Below, piece after piece: positions 1 to 11,201 of a stretch of 64,000 nt of DNA. A model generated the notes under the pieces. It worked only from the letters and a program-made list of their open reading frames with translations, ran no database searches and was not told the DNA's origin. The stretch comes from Cylindrotheca closterium (taxonomy: Eukaryota; Bacillariophyta; Bacillariophyceae; Bacillariales; Bacillariaceae). Every line of letters begins with the position of its first letter. Position 1 is the stretch's first letter. The DNA lies in contig CAKOGP040002258.1 of the NCBI GenBank assembly GCA_933822405.4, positions 1-64,000 on the forward strand, in the 5' to 3' direction. The translations under genes were made by a program, and so were the position numbers.

Positions 1-1265
1 CAAGTGCTGTTCCAAGTGAGGCACCATCTCAGGTCCCAAGTGTTGTTCCTAGTGAATCACCTTCTATGATACCGTCTGTGGCCCCAAGCGAGGAACCATC
101 AATGGGTGAGTCAATCGAGAGAGTCTCATCTATCGGATTTGTTTCGTCTGTCGCTTCTAACAAGTTTTATTGAATCAAAAGTACCTTCGATGGTACCTTC
201 GGAGGCTCCCAGTACAAGTAAGTTGTTCGTTGTATCCGTCGCAGTTTGTTGGCGTCATAATACTGACGAGTACAAATCTCCCCTTCTCCAGCTCCTTCAA
301 TGATTCCTTCAATGATCCCAAGTACCAGTAAGTATTACAACTTTCTTTCTCTCACCGTTGTCTCTGAGTCTCATTCATGATGTTCCTTTAGTTCCATCTA
401 TGGTGCCTTCGACGATACCATCAACACTCCCTTCAATGATTCCTTCTGAAGTTCCATCCGAGATACCATCATTTGTTCCAAGTTTCGTGCCTTCGGAGTC
501 ACCCAGTATGCGTGAGTATACTTGTATTGGTTTTTAGATTGACTGGAATTTGACGATTCTATCCGCCTTACCAAATGCAAATTCGAAAACAGAACCATCC
601 ATGGTCCCATCTGCAAGTCCGTCGAAAAGTCCAACAATGGCGCCATCTTCGCGTAAGTATATCATTTGGCCGTTGTCTTTTGAAACCTATTCTTCGTAGA
701 GATCGAATGCCTAACTGTGTTGTTGCCCTAACCAGAACCAAGCGGAAACGTGGTCTTGGTTGTGCCTGGTTTCCCGACTGCCCAGAGCAGCCCTTACGCA
801 ATCGGTTATCCGTGGGTAGCTATCGATGGGAGCACAGCTGGTGATTATGCAAGGGGACAGTCAACGCACACTCAAGAAGAAAATGACCCGTGGTGGTATG
901 TGAACATAGGCGCAGGCTGGGGCAACCGACCGTCTACTGTAAAATATGTCAGTGTTTGGAACAGAAGCGATTGCTGGTAAGTTTTCTTGTTTGACTTTGC
1001 GTTGCCTTTGCCAGGCGCAATTTGAAGTAGCTTACCGCAACATTGTGCCCGCAGTGCGGAACGATTGTATGGTGGATGGGTCCAACTACTTGCTTCAAAT
1101 GGAGCTATATTGCAACAGAAGCAGATTACGAGTGCGATTGGATTTGGTGGCCAGACTTTGCACTTCAGCCCTCAACCCGATGTTTGGTTCATTAAGGTTC
1201 AGCTATATGGAGCTGGGAGGGTTCTGTCACTTGCAGAGGTTCAAGCTGTAGGCTTTATCCAGTGA
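1..1265 (+). CDS. 3' part of a PSxx-repeat stalk protein with C-terminal F5/8C/fucolectin-like domain
   Basis: The gene enters from the left edge. Exons I read: up to 105, 182-217, 292-327, 392-511, 593-652, 736-976, 1055-1265 (TGA at 1263-1265). The first five encode a run of four-residue Pro-Ser modules (VPSE, APSQ, MIPS and similar), a low-complexity stalk. The last two encode a discoidin/fucolectin (FTP)-like domain with DPWWYVNIGAGWGNRPSTV, WNRSDCW and ERLYGG, which matches the PWW-V-L, NR-DCC and RL signature of that fold. Such domains usually bind carbohydrates; binding residues cannot be verified here. Introns in the stalk are phase 1; the intron inside the lectin domain is phase 2 and splits a Cys codon. 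The gene at 4506-8306 has the same 3' structure, so the two are tandem paralogues. Function is inferred: cell-surface or extracellular sugar recognition. Confidence 0.85.
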
Positions 1266-1644
1266 TAATACACCAAAAGGATGAGATTACACAATTTTTT
1301 TCATGAAACCGTAACACTTATAATACGGTACGCTGTACTCGATAGGCGGATTGAGTTGTGCTGTTAAATACTTATTACACTGAAGGACGGACGCGGGTTT
1401 AGTTCGATACCGCATGCTTCTGTGGCAACTCGTGCGGATCAGATACTAATCATTTTAAGTGATGGGTTCTGTTGAGCAAATAACATCTAAAACTCTGAAG
1501 TGTAGCCCGGATGATAGGCCACACATTGCTGGTTAGAGCTCTTGCCAAATCGGGAAATACTGAAACAAGCACTTTCTATCACAAACTGAGTTATTTTATT
1601 GTGCATATTTCTATGGGTCTTGGCCCTTTTGTACTGCTACCGTA
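1266..1644. other. Intergenic, convergent 3' ends
   Basis: This stretch lies between the stop of the first lectin gene and the stop of the minus-strand HA-repeat gene. I see no coding signal, repeat or RNA gene in it. Confidence 0.6.
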
Positions 1645-2509
1645 TTACCATGCTGCTCTTATATTGCACCTAGGATTAAAGACGAAGTCGAGGTCCTTCA
1701 ACCTTTCTACTCTTTCCCTCGTAATGTTGGACCTTTTGTTTTGGCTCCATAACCGAAACTGTCGTCTTTGGCACTTCACCCATATGGCCTAGAGATCGAG
1801 CGAGAGACACGGAGATATGAATCAGTGATTGAATGCACCATCGTCAAAAGAAGTCCTCGAAGCCACTTACCAACGGCTGATTCTTCGGATAGTTCTTGGG
1901 GACGCGGCTGTGCCCGTGCTCCAGACGAAAATCTCGTAGTTGCTCCCACCTTTCGTTCCATGCCGCGGCATGAGAATCCCAAACAAACCCTAGATTTTCC
2001 AACATTACTTGGCGTTCCTCGGTCAAGGTAGTGTGTCGACCTTCCATCTTTAAACGATACTGGTGACGTTGTCGCTTTGTCCAGTTGGAAAGGCACGGGT
2101 TCGTCTTGTAGTTCAGTGGGACATTGCAGTGACTAAGCTCTGCTTTAAATTGTACCAGCTGCTGGTATCGCTTGTCCCAAAGGTCGAGATGTTGAGAACG
2201 GAAGTTGACATGCCTTCCTTCCGCTTTGTCTTGGTTGTCGTATGGTTCCTCAGACCATACCTTGTCTGCGAAGTAGTACCAGTGACTTGGCTGGATTTTT
2301 TCATCAAATTTTGCATAATCGGAGAAATCGAACTTCGGAAATTTAGGGTTTGTGCTCTGAAGACTCAACAATGGTTGCAGGTCTTCGAGATAAGAACCGC
2401 TCAAAGACACATCAAAAAGTGAGACCTTCTCTACATGCTTCATTCGTGATGTATCCAAGGGTGTCGGCTCTAGGAGATAGTTCATGTTATCTTCGTGAAA
2501 AAGGTTCAT
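1645..2509 (-). CDS. Helicase-associated (HA) domain repeat protein
   Basis: Two exons, 2509-1871 and 1788-1645 (intron 1789-1870, GTAAGT...CTAG, phase 0), give about 260 aa. Two HA repeats (PF03457-like) are visible. The first is W-(x)5-LVQFKAELSHCNVPLNY with LSNWTKRQRHQYRL and a final LENLGFVW. The second is WNERWEQLRDFRLEHGHSRV, and after the splice WVKCQRRQFRLW, ITRERVERLKDLDFVF. The second repeat is completed only by the spliced exon, which supports the intron. No helicase core is present; stand-alone HA proteins are common in diatoms and other stramenopiles, and their role (possibly nucleic-acid binding) is unproven. The start at 2509 is the first ATG of the frame; a further upstream exon cannot be excluded. 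Confidence 0.8.
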
Positions 2510-4505
2510 TTTGTTTCCCTTGATTGTTCAAATTATGAGCTACAATATGTTCTATTTTAAAATAAGAGGTATAGTTCTTCAAGATAAAAGTGATCACTTT
2601 TTTAGGCACCTACAGAGCAGAAGAGCGATTTGTGACTTCCGTGACTGTTCTTCGTACATGCACTCCCTCTTTTGTCTACGCGCTCCATTTTTTAATTAAT
2701 TAATCTGTGCTATGCGGAGGCTCTTGCTTTTCGTTCTATGGTTGTTTTACAAGTAAATTACTCGCTGGAGAACCAGTGCGAAGCTCAAAAATGGCGAGGG
2801 GAACAGAAATGTCGATCGAATCTTGGCTGCGACAAAACAAGAGGTGTGACACTTTTTTTTTAAAAAGGTAGCAATTGAAGCAAGTTGATGACGGTCATCT
2901 CGAAATAGCGGAAGTCGAGAGTCATGAAGTCGTGCGTATCACTCAACATTTGTTTCGTAAAGGACGCATTTTGGTTAGAAATCAAAGAATGAGGATGGAA
3001 ATTCGCTATGATTTACCAGATGTCTGATCATAAAAGTCGGGATTGGTATTTTAAAACTCAGTTCACACTGACGTAGGACTAGGTGTGTATCAATGCGAAC
3101 ACAAGAGACAAATCGATTTTCTGTATGTGGGTCATATGACCAGAAAAGCTAACTCGCGGTCGAAAGAATAAAAGCGATGACAAAGCTCACATGATTTCTC
3201 ATCAAGTTCCGGTATTGATAATATTGCTCGAGCAAGGCAGACGATACACTGTCCATTTCAAATACACCAAGACCTAAAGCTGTCAGCGAAGGTGTGAGAT
3301 CCGGCGTCCGACTTTATCGGCGCATGGCAGGAATGACAAAGCATACTGTATTTCGATTGGCTATTCCTCAGAGGGCACATAAAGTGGAGGATGCTAGGTT
3401 GAGAAACAATCATTGGATGCCATTGACGAGTATTGGCCTGGGTGCACACTGCGGAGCAAAAAAACTAAAATACCGGAGAGAAAGAATTTGCCAAGATCGG
3501 GGATGTTGGGAGTAACATGATTTTATAAGAAGTGGTGGAGACTCGTTCAAACGTGCAATAATATCGACTACTATGCGGTACAACATGCACCAAGCAATGG
3601 AAGAGTCAGCAATCAACTTTACTGTTGGACATGCGGAATACCTACAATGACTGGAAGAATGAGTGGTTTCAGATGATGAAAGATTCATAGGTGCTAGTGG
3701 AGCAGCGGAAATTATCAGAGCCCCATATGCCAAGGATCAAACACTTTTATTATGCAACCGAAAGACGAAAGAGGTGACGCTTTTTTCTCTGCCATATGGG
3801 AATCTTGGACATTCTAAGTAAAAGTTCATATACGAAAACTTTCGTATGATAGTATTTATCATTATTGCATATCCTTTCCCAAAGTGTTTGATGGTCCAAT
3901 AGGTTGCACGTACACGAGTATGAGAGATATTGACTACCGTGCTGTACCGGTATATGGTACAACCAAGACCACCCAAAACGTACGTGCTTCGCCCGGTATC
4001 GCGGCAAGTTTTTGTTTCTTCGAGATGGAGTACGGTACTGGAACGTAGTGTACGTACCTTCGAGATGGAGTACGGTACTGGTACCTGGTACGTGTACGTA
4101 CCGGTACCTGGTACGGTGTGAAGACGAAGAACACCGGTTTTATCATGGGAATAGCTTCGAACGGTACCAGGTACCGGTACCGGTACCAGGTACATGGCAT
4201 TCGGTTCAAGGAAAGTAGATTCAAGTGTGAAGAGCTAACTTAGGCCAATTTGTTTTCCAGCGACAGTGCTTTTGAGTGGTGCGGACCGCGTAATTATGGG
4301 ATTGTGACAATTTTCCACGGACAAGCGCTCCTACCGGAGTCAATTTGGTGGTGTGGACGGCATATATGAATATACCGATTGGTACTGTAATTTATTGGAT
4401 TTTGAGATTGGCAGAAGTTTGAAACTGCAACTTATGACGCTGCATAGCTAACAGCTTCACAACAACAACCCAAGTTCAATCAGTCCACTGTAACCCCGCA
4501 ACAAG
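2510..4505. other. Gene-free 2-kb spacer
   Basis: No open frame here shows a recognisable domain or a convincing exon structure. The right part (about 3942-4190) is rich in GTAC, GGTACC and TACCGGTA palindromes (separate entry). The last 300 bases are the presumed promoter of the gene starting at 4506. Confidence 0.5.
3942..4190. repeat. GTAC/TACCGGTA palindrome-rich block
   Basis: Dense self-complementary steps: TACCGGTA at 3945, 4099 and twice overlapping at 4172-4185, many GGTACC and GTAC units, and a 24-base direct repeat (starting CTTCGAGATGGAGTAC) at about 4018 and 4059, 41 bases apart. Open frames through this block on both strands are a by-product of the palindromes. It lies 300-560 bp upstream of the 4506 gene. 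Confidence 0.8.
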
Positions 4506-7500
4506 ATGGACGATATTGAAACAGGGAAACTGCATTCCAGCAGTCACTCTAACCATTCGATGAACTCAGGGCATTGCAAGCTTCGTCGCAAGCGGTCCAA
4601 AGACTCCCAGAATTGGAGTGAACGCTCAAAACAATCTCACCATCATCACCATGGTGAGCATCACAATCGCCATCATTCCAAGAAGTATGACCATTACAGG
4701 AATCACCATCGTTCCAAGAGTCACGACCGTTCCGAGAACCTCCAGCATTCAAGTCATTCCAAGAAGCATTACCATTCCAATAAGAATCACCATCGTTCCA
4801 AGAGTCACGACCGTTCCGAGAATCTCCAGCATTCAAGTCATTCCAAGAAGCATCACCGTTCCAATAAGAAACACCTTCGTTCAAAGAGTCATGACCGTTC
4901 CGAGAGTCATGATCGTTCCAAAAACCCTGTCCGTTCCAAGAGCCATGACAATCTCAAGAGCCATGACTATTCCAAAGGACATCATCATTTAAAGAATCAC
5001 AATTATTCCGGACGGTCAAGGAATCCGAAACCATCAAAGAGCGCGACGAGATCAAAGAGCCCAAAACGAGCAATAGATGAATTGAGAAAAGAGAAGCGCA
5101 GGATAGAAGAAATGATGTTTAGAGGAACGAAAAAGATAGGAATGAAGATTGGCGGATCGAAGTTGGAACTAGGCGGGCCGTTCGACAACCACAGCAGTTT
5201 GGGCAATAGTCATGGGACTTTCGATACCCTTGAATGCTTCGAGATAGCAAAGGAACAAAAACAATTCACAAAAGAAGAACAAATCAGAGATCTGGATGAG
5301 GCCCTTGCCCTTTATGGATTTGCCGAAATTGCTGCGCGAAGAATACAGGCAGTCTTCCGAGAACGACAACAGAAAAGGGAATTGCTCAAAGAACTAGAAG
5401 ACACAGAGGACGAATCTGACGAACTGAAAACGGGTGATGATAATGACGATGCCTCAACCAAGGATAAATCCAACACGATCACAATAGTGTTGCTCGCACT
5501 TTTCTTTATAGTCATGACCGGTCCAAAGCTTGCCCTGACCTGCTGGAACGGCATCAAAAAGTGTTTTGGGGGCAATGATGCTGGAGGAGAGGAAGGCATG
5601 GCAAACGTAACCGTCCCACATGGTGGAGAAGGCGCGGTCGGAGGCACTGGACCTGCCCCAACGGGCGGTGAAGGTGGTGCGGCGGGTGGAGCTCAAGCTG
5701 GAGCGCAAGGGGCAATGGCTACCCAGGCTGCGAGCTCTGCGGCTTCAGGAGCGGCTTCTGGAGTCGCCAGTGGAGCCGCTGCTGGTAAGTTCTGACAACA
5801 GAGTTTGAAACAAGCAAGCATGAAGTGGGATTTTACACCAACTATTTCTTCTCATTTTGTTCATAGGCGCTGCAGCAACTTCTGCCGCGGCTGCGGCTGG
5901 TGCCGCCGCGGCTGGAGCAGGTATAACTCAAGTAGCAGCCGTTGTAGTTGTTTCTACTGCTGCCATTGCGGCCACAACAGCTGCAGTGGTCAATCCTACT
6001 CCTGAACCTATATTATCGGTGTGCGGTCTTGCCACTCCGGACATTCGAAGCGGTCGTATGGTGATGCTCTTTGAAGGCGTTCCTCGACCATTTGACGAGC
6101 GAGAGTCGGGGCTAGTCTCAAATCTGGTTTTGGAAGCCTACAATGAAATCACCTTTGGTACCAACGTGGTGGTCATGGGATGTCTAGACCCACTTGCCCG
6201 GGAGATGCGAAGTGTTTCGATTGTGAACCAGACGCTATCAATTTTGACGGATAGATTGGTTTCGACCATGCTAGAAGTGGTATTTGAGGCTCAGGTATCT
6301 TGTGACCGATGTTCTGAAACGAATCCGCTATTCAGTGAGGACCAACTGGACAGCACTGATACTTCAGGAAACAATACCGATGCGACAGATAATAATACCG
6401 CAAACTTTGACGTCGCATCAAACGCTACGGCTGAAGGCGTGGTACAACTGGACAAAGATCAATCTCGACTGCTTCAAACAGGAGGGTTCACAGTAGATTT
6501 CTCGAGTCAGAAGTTTTTTCAGAAGTTGATCCAGCTGGTGATTTTCGAGACAGAAGAGCTGTCGGACAAGGGAGAGCTACCCGAAGGCTTTGTTCAAATC
6601 TCCAAAGCCTTAGTAATCACAAATGATGCAGAGGAAGAAGAATTGGTGACGGAAATCAAGTACAAACGTGAGCCTGGCCAGGGTGGTGGAATTAGTGGTG
6701 GAGGAGGCAGTACCGTTGGTGGTGGTGGTGGTAGTAGTGGTAGTAGCGGTGGCGGTAGTAGCAGTGGCGGTGGTGGTGTTAATGTACGGGCTACCTTTGA
6801 ATTCGAATTTGTTGACGCAAGCGGACAGGTTCAAAAGGAGACCGTAGCCATCACAGTAGAAGGCGGAGCTGTTCCAACAACCTCGTTTCCCACTTTCCAG
6901 CCGAGCCATTCACCCACGGACCTTCCTTCGATTTCGCCAACTAATGTATTCTCTGGCCAACCCACTACCTTTCCAAGTGCTCGACCAACGAATATGCCTA
7001 CTGGTACCCCAAGTATAGCACCCTCTGGAGTTCCCAGTAGTGTTCCAAGTGAAGCACCATCTCCGGCACCAAGCATTCTGAATAGTGATACGCCAACTTT
7101 ATCTCCAAGCATGGAACCGTCATCAAGTGAGTACAGCGTCGTTGTTGATTGCTTCATGGTCTATTGCTTTTGCGAGTTCTAATCAGGTTATCAATTTCTC
7201 TCCACAGTGCCATCAATGGTTCCATCAGCGCGTCCCAGTAGGAGTGAGTTCTTGGTGCTTTTGTTTTTGTCTTGTTGTCGATGTTGACCCATCACCCGGC
7301 TCCAGAACTGACATGCGAAAAATTACCCCCTTTCACCAGGTCCTTCCTCGATTCCTTCATTAGTCCCAAGCGAAGGTAAGTATTGCTCCCAAATTTCGAC
7401 CGTCTTAATCTCCACTATGCTCCTTACGATTCTCGCTTTGTTCCATCTATCTTCAGTTCCATCCGTGGTTCCTTCGTTTGTACCTTCCGAGATACCCTCC

Positions 7501-8306
7501 TTTGTTCCAAGCTTCGTGCCTTCGGAGGTTCCAAGCATGCGTGAGTACCTCGATTGTCTTGGCTTTGGAATTTTGAGACGAGATGTTCACTTAAACAAAT
7601 GCAAACTTTCGTCCGAACAGAACCGTCTATGGTGCCATCTGCAAATCCGTCGGCTGCTCCATCCGAATCGCCATCATCCCGTAAGTATACCATTTGGTGG
7701 ACTGGGTCGTCTCTCCTTCATCATTGGACCAAAGATCGAACTTCTAATCCATTATTCGCTCCCCTCAATACCAGAACCTTCTTCCACCATTAACTTGATC
7801 GTACCCGGTTTCCCAGGATCCCAAAGCACCACCCATTCAGCCGGTTATGAAGCGTTCAGAGGCTACGATGGAAACTTTGCTTCTATAACGCACACAGCTC
7901 TACAAAATGATCCTTGGTGGCAGGTGCACATAGGCGCAGGCTGGGGCAATCGACCGTGTACCGTAAAGACTGTCATTGTTTGGAACAGACGAGATTGCTG
8001 GTATGTTTGCTTTGCTTGTTTCATGCTGCTGTGCGTGGAGCTATTATATTTGTATCAATAGTAACTCATCACACCGTCTTTTGGGCCTGATGCAGTCCGG
8101 AACGATTGTATGGTGCATATGTCCAACTGATTGCTCTAAATGGAAATTTGATACAACAGCAACAGATTACTAATAGCATTGGATTTGGTAGCCAGACGCT
8201 CAACTTCGGTGCTGTGCCCAATGTCTACTTCATAAGGATTCATATATATGGGGCTGCCAGAATTCTTACCATTGCAGAGATGCAAGCTACAGGATACGTC
8301 CTTTGA
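4506..8306 (+). CDS. Membrane-anchored IQ-motif / PSxx stalk / F5/8C-fucolectin-like protein
   Basis: Eight exons: 4506-5784, 5867-7126, 7208-7243, 7340-7375, 7457-7540, 7621-7680, 7775-8000, 8096-8306; about 1063 aa. Order: a Ser/His/Lys/Arg-rich N-terminus (residues 1-190) with a 28-aa repeat; an IQ-like helix ARRIQAVFRERQQKRE (about 274-290); an acidic patch; one hydrophobic segment IVLLALFFIVMTGPKLAL (about 324-344); Gly/Ala-rich linkers; a globular region of unknown fold with a CDRC pair; a Gly/Ser stretch; a PSxx stalk (from about 765); a C-terminal discoidin/FTP-like domain (from about 919) with PWWQVHIGAGWGNRP and WNRRDCW. No cleavable signal peptide; the topology suggests a type II signal anchor with a basic cytoplasmic tail (possible calmodulin binding) and an extracellular lectin head. 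Intron positions of the 3' half match the paralogue at 1-1265. The role (adhesion or recognition) is inferred. Confidence 0.82.
4711..4880 (+). repeat. 84-bp coding repeat in the N-terminal His/Ser-rich region
   Basis: A unit of 84 bp (28 residues, beginning near SKSHDRSENLQHSSHSKKH) occurs twice in a row, followed by shorter degenerate copies of the RSKSHD core up to about 4990. The period is a multiple of three, so unit number can change without breaking the frame. Confidence 0.8.
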
Positions 8307-8417
8307 GAAGGCATCAGCGACAAAGGCAGCGGACAAAATAGAGTACTGCCGGTGCACCTCAAGTACGAGAAATATAGATAAACATGCTGAATCATAATCT
8401 TTCTAGCGTAAGATCGT

Positions 8418-9273
8418 TTATCGTTGCAATCTACTTCTCATGTTTCTTTGGTTGGCTTCGTATTCCAAACGTTCCATCATGCTATCTCTTGTCGATTCCA
8501 TCTGCCGAACACGATCCTCGACATCGGCCTCTGTAACGTACTTGCCGCTGTGAAAATCAAATTGAAACAAATAGGAAGGTTTAAAGAAGAAAAACAGAAA
8601 ATGAGCAAGGGCTGAATCAGCAAATGAAGAGATAATAACGCCAAAAAACTTACCGTCGATCCATCATTTCTTTCAATCCCATGATGCCAAGCAAAGTGAT
8701 CAAAACAGTAGCTTGACCCAAGACTCGCGTGTGCAGTAACTTCATTTGCAGTGACAAGTGTTCTTGCTTCTTTTGCGCCCGAAACACGTAGGCCACGCCT
8801 GGAACAGCAACTGCCCCAATGCATTTGAAAGGGTTCGTTTGAATGAAATTGGCAGCTTTGTGATGCGATTGCAATTCCGGTGTATCCACCACAGTAATTC
8901 CCGATCCCAATACGGCTTGTCGGTACATGGCTCTCCTGTCTTGTGCTTCCTTGCCCATTGCCCTCTGTCGTCGTCGCATTTCTTGGTCGGCCCATTCGAC
9001 GGATTTCATGGCAAATTCGGTCTCTTCGGCCACTTCGTGCATCCGGTGGTCCATTTTGAGTTCGCTGGTCAGAGCAAAGGTGAAGAGTGCGGGCATGATG
9101 ACGATTGCAGTTCTCGATTGCCAGTTTGTAAACTTTCGAAAGTTTGGGTTCCGCATGGCCACAAAGAGGCCACCCATCGCGGTGCCGAGAACGATGCTAC
9201 CATTCATCACGCCTTCCGACATGGCAGATCCTGTCACTTCTTCTTTACGTTCTTTGGGGGTTAAGGATGCCAT
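8418..9273 (-). CDS. HIG1-domain membrane protein, Rcf2-like (putative respiratory supercomplex factor)
   Basis: Two exons, 9273-8654 and 8547-8418 (intron 8548-8653, GTAAGT...ACAG), give about 249 aa. Four hydrophobic segments are visible: MNGSIVLGTAMGGLFVA, TAIVIMPALFTFAL, FKCIGAVAVPGVAYVF and GQATVLITLLGIMG. The C-terminal pair reads NPFKCIG...(x)n...MKLLHTRVLGQATVLI, which matches the HIG1 signature (NP...G, R/K-rich loop, RV-x-GQ). Yeast Rcf2 combines an N-terminal two-helix part with a C-terminal HIG1 domain and sits in the mitochondrial inner membrane with complex III/IV; this protein has the same length and order. The spliced exon adds a charged helical tail. The assignment rests on motif reading only. 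It is transcribed away from the TLDc gene. Confidence 0.65.
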
Positions 9274-9698
9274 TGTTTTCGATTATGTGGTGATGGACTG
9301 TGAAACACTACTGATGATGGAAACAAATGGCTCTCAAGCGAGTTACTGGAAATTGTACAGCTAATGGACGAGCGCTATTCTCGGCACTTTGTGAATTCTG
9401 AAAATTCATCACATTTTACTGACTGACTCCTCATTTGACACGTCATTTTTTGGGTTTGACCCCCCCGAGCCAACTGGCATTCGCCCGCCAGCATTTTCAA
9501 ATTGCATCCGCCGGCCTGTCTACCAAATATGTGATCTCGAGAAATCACAGAACGCAGATTTCTGGATGCACGATCGATCTTTTGGTGTGACATACACGAT
9601 CGATGTTGGAGATGTGAAGAACTCACTGTCATACATAACGTGCGATAGGCACATATATACTGTAGTGCCGAGCTACAAGACTGAAGAGGAAGGAAAGC
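9274..9698. promoter_or_regulatory. Divergent promoter region, HIG1 gene / TLDc gene
   Basis: A 425-bp gap between two divergently transcribed starts. A TATA-like ACATATATAC lies about 40 bp upstream of the TLDc ATG. No other clear element. Confidence 0.4.
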
Positions 9699-11078
9699 AT
9701 GGTGTTGCAAGAAAATGCTCCCGTCCTGAAAACTGAAGAAGCCATCACACAGCATACCAAAGATCCAACGAAAGATACTGCATTGAGTTCCAGCAAATCA
9801 TCCTCGGATATGATCCTACAGACAATCCAATGTACCGAAAACAACTGGGAACTGCTGCTCGATTGTTTGTGTTGCTCTCAGGCTGAGCCTGTCCTCGACG
9901 ATGCCTCCACCAAATTGATTGCCGACTACATCGAAACGAAGGAATACCTCAATCTGATTCAGGTTGGCGGTGATGACGATGACAATGCCAGTTGTGGTTC
10001 CATCAGTACCAAGGGCTCAATGTGCAGCAGTACACACTCGGGAGGCCACCGTGGACCATTGTCCATCATGAGAACATCCTCATTACTGCTGCAGCGGCCA
10101 TCCATTCTGAAACGGCAGGACAGTCAGCATTCTGGAAAATCAGCACGATTCAACGAAATGATGAACGAAACAGTCGAGTACTCTCTAGATTTCTTGGATC
10201 AACAAGACGACAATCATGATGACGATGGCGACGATGATATCAATTCGCTTGGTGCCAATACCACCAGAAGTGCAGGAGGACAAGCCAAGTACTTGACTCC
10301 CAACAAGAGCATGGACCTTCGGAACGATCAACGGTTTGATGCTAGCGTTGTGGGCACCTCGTCCAAGGATGACTCGGTCCATCCTCGTATTATGAATCTT
10401 GATCTGATGGATGCCTTCCAGAATCATCTGCCATACACCAAAAGGGGCCAACTCTTTTGGCTCAAGTATTCCATGGTGCGCGATGGTGCCAGCATGCATA
10501 CGCTGCTTCAGAAGACGGAAGCCTCCCAATATAACATTATTGCTATTGAGACAATGGAAGGAGAAGTGTTTGGTGCTTTCACGTCCCAGGCCTGGAACAT
10601 TAGTGTGAATTTTTATGGAACTGCAGAGAGCTTTTTGTGGAGACTGGAGGGTCTTCGAGGTGCAACAACAACGCAGTCATCAGACTCCTCTTGTTCCAAT
10701 AAGGAAACCATGGAAGTGTTTCCATTTGCTGGAAACAATTGGAATATTCAGCTCTGCACTGCCGACAGCCTTTCTGTAGGTGGTGGTCATCCCGACGAAA
10801 CTACTAGTGTCAAAGATTATGATGGAGATAATGTCAATGGCGATATCAAAATGTCCGAGTGGGGATTTGGAATCACAATCGGGGAGGATATGCAAAAGGG
10901 TACCAGCTCACCCTGCATTACATTTGAAAGTCCATCTCTATCCAAATTTCATAAAGATGGATCGAGCTTTGAAATTAGCAATATTGAAGTATGGTCCCTC
11001 ACGCCATGCAATAGCTTGAAGCAGGCAACCAAACTCGAGCAAACCAAACAGTTGATTCAACGATGCAGAACATTTTGA
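9699..11078 (+). CDS. TLDc-domain protein
   Basis: A single 459-aa frame. The N-terminal half is acidic and low-complexity. The C-terminal half (about 225-448) is a TLDc domain: PYTKRGQLFWLKYSMVRDG, then NIIAIETMEGEVFGAFTSQAW, FYGTAESFLWRL, FPFAGNNWNIQLC, WGFGITIGEDMQKG and FEISNIEVWSL, in the family's usual order (the short-arm start, G-AFtS-W, FLF-L, the GF-L-i...G and the E-W end). The family includes Oxr1/TLDC1 proteins, which protect against oxidative stress and regulate V-ATPase in other eukaryotes; whether this one does so is unknown. Relative to compact family members there is an inserted Ser/Asp-rich segment between the FLW strand and the FPFAG strand. No targeting signal seen. Confidence 0.85.
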   Translation: MVLQENAPVLKTEEAITQHTKDPTKDTALSSSKSSSDMILQTIQCTENNWELLLDCLCCSQAEPVLDDASTKLIADYIETKEYLNLIQVGGDDDDNASCGSISTKGSMCSSTHSGGHRGPLSIMRTSSLLLQRPSILKRQDSQHSGKSARFNEMMNETVEYSLDFLDQQDDNHDDDGDDDINSLGANTTRSAGGQAKYLTPNKSMDLRNDQRFDASVVGTSSKDDSVHPRIMNLDLMDAFQNHLPYTKRGQLFWLKYSMVRDGASMHTLLQKTEASQYNIIAIETMEGEVFGAFTSQAWNISVNFYGTAESFLWRLEGLRGATTTQSSDSSCSNKETMEVFPFAGNNWNIQLCTADSLSVGGGHPDETTSVKDYDGDNVNGDIKMSEWGFGITIGEDMQKGTSSPCITFESPSLSKFHKDGSSFEISNIEVWSLTPCNSLKQATKLEQTKQLIQRCRTF

Positions 11079-11201
11079 AAGTCTTCTCGCTAGGATAATA
11101 TTTTCATGTCAAAAGTAGGAATAATGTACAGTAGCACGTACCAGTGTAATCAAAGAAATAGTTCTAAAGTCTTAAATTGTTGCTGTTCGCGTGCAAGCGA
11201 A

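Noticed and set aside
3258..3740. Possible transposase remnant (RLYRRMAGMTKHTVFRLA)
   Set aside because: I looked for Harbinger- or Tc1-like DDE motifs around it and found none.
3737..4224. Minus- and plus-strand frames of 60-150 codons with VPVPGT and YRYLV repeats
   Set aside because: They are translations of the GTAC/TACCGGTA palindromic DNA, present on both strands, without start context, splice logic or domain.
4549..4884. Minus-strand frame with WNDGDS/WNGNASWND repeats
   Set aside because: Antisense shadow of the His/Ser repeat of the real plus-strand gene.
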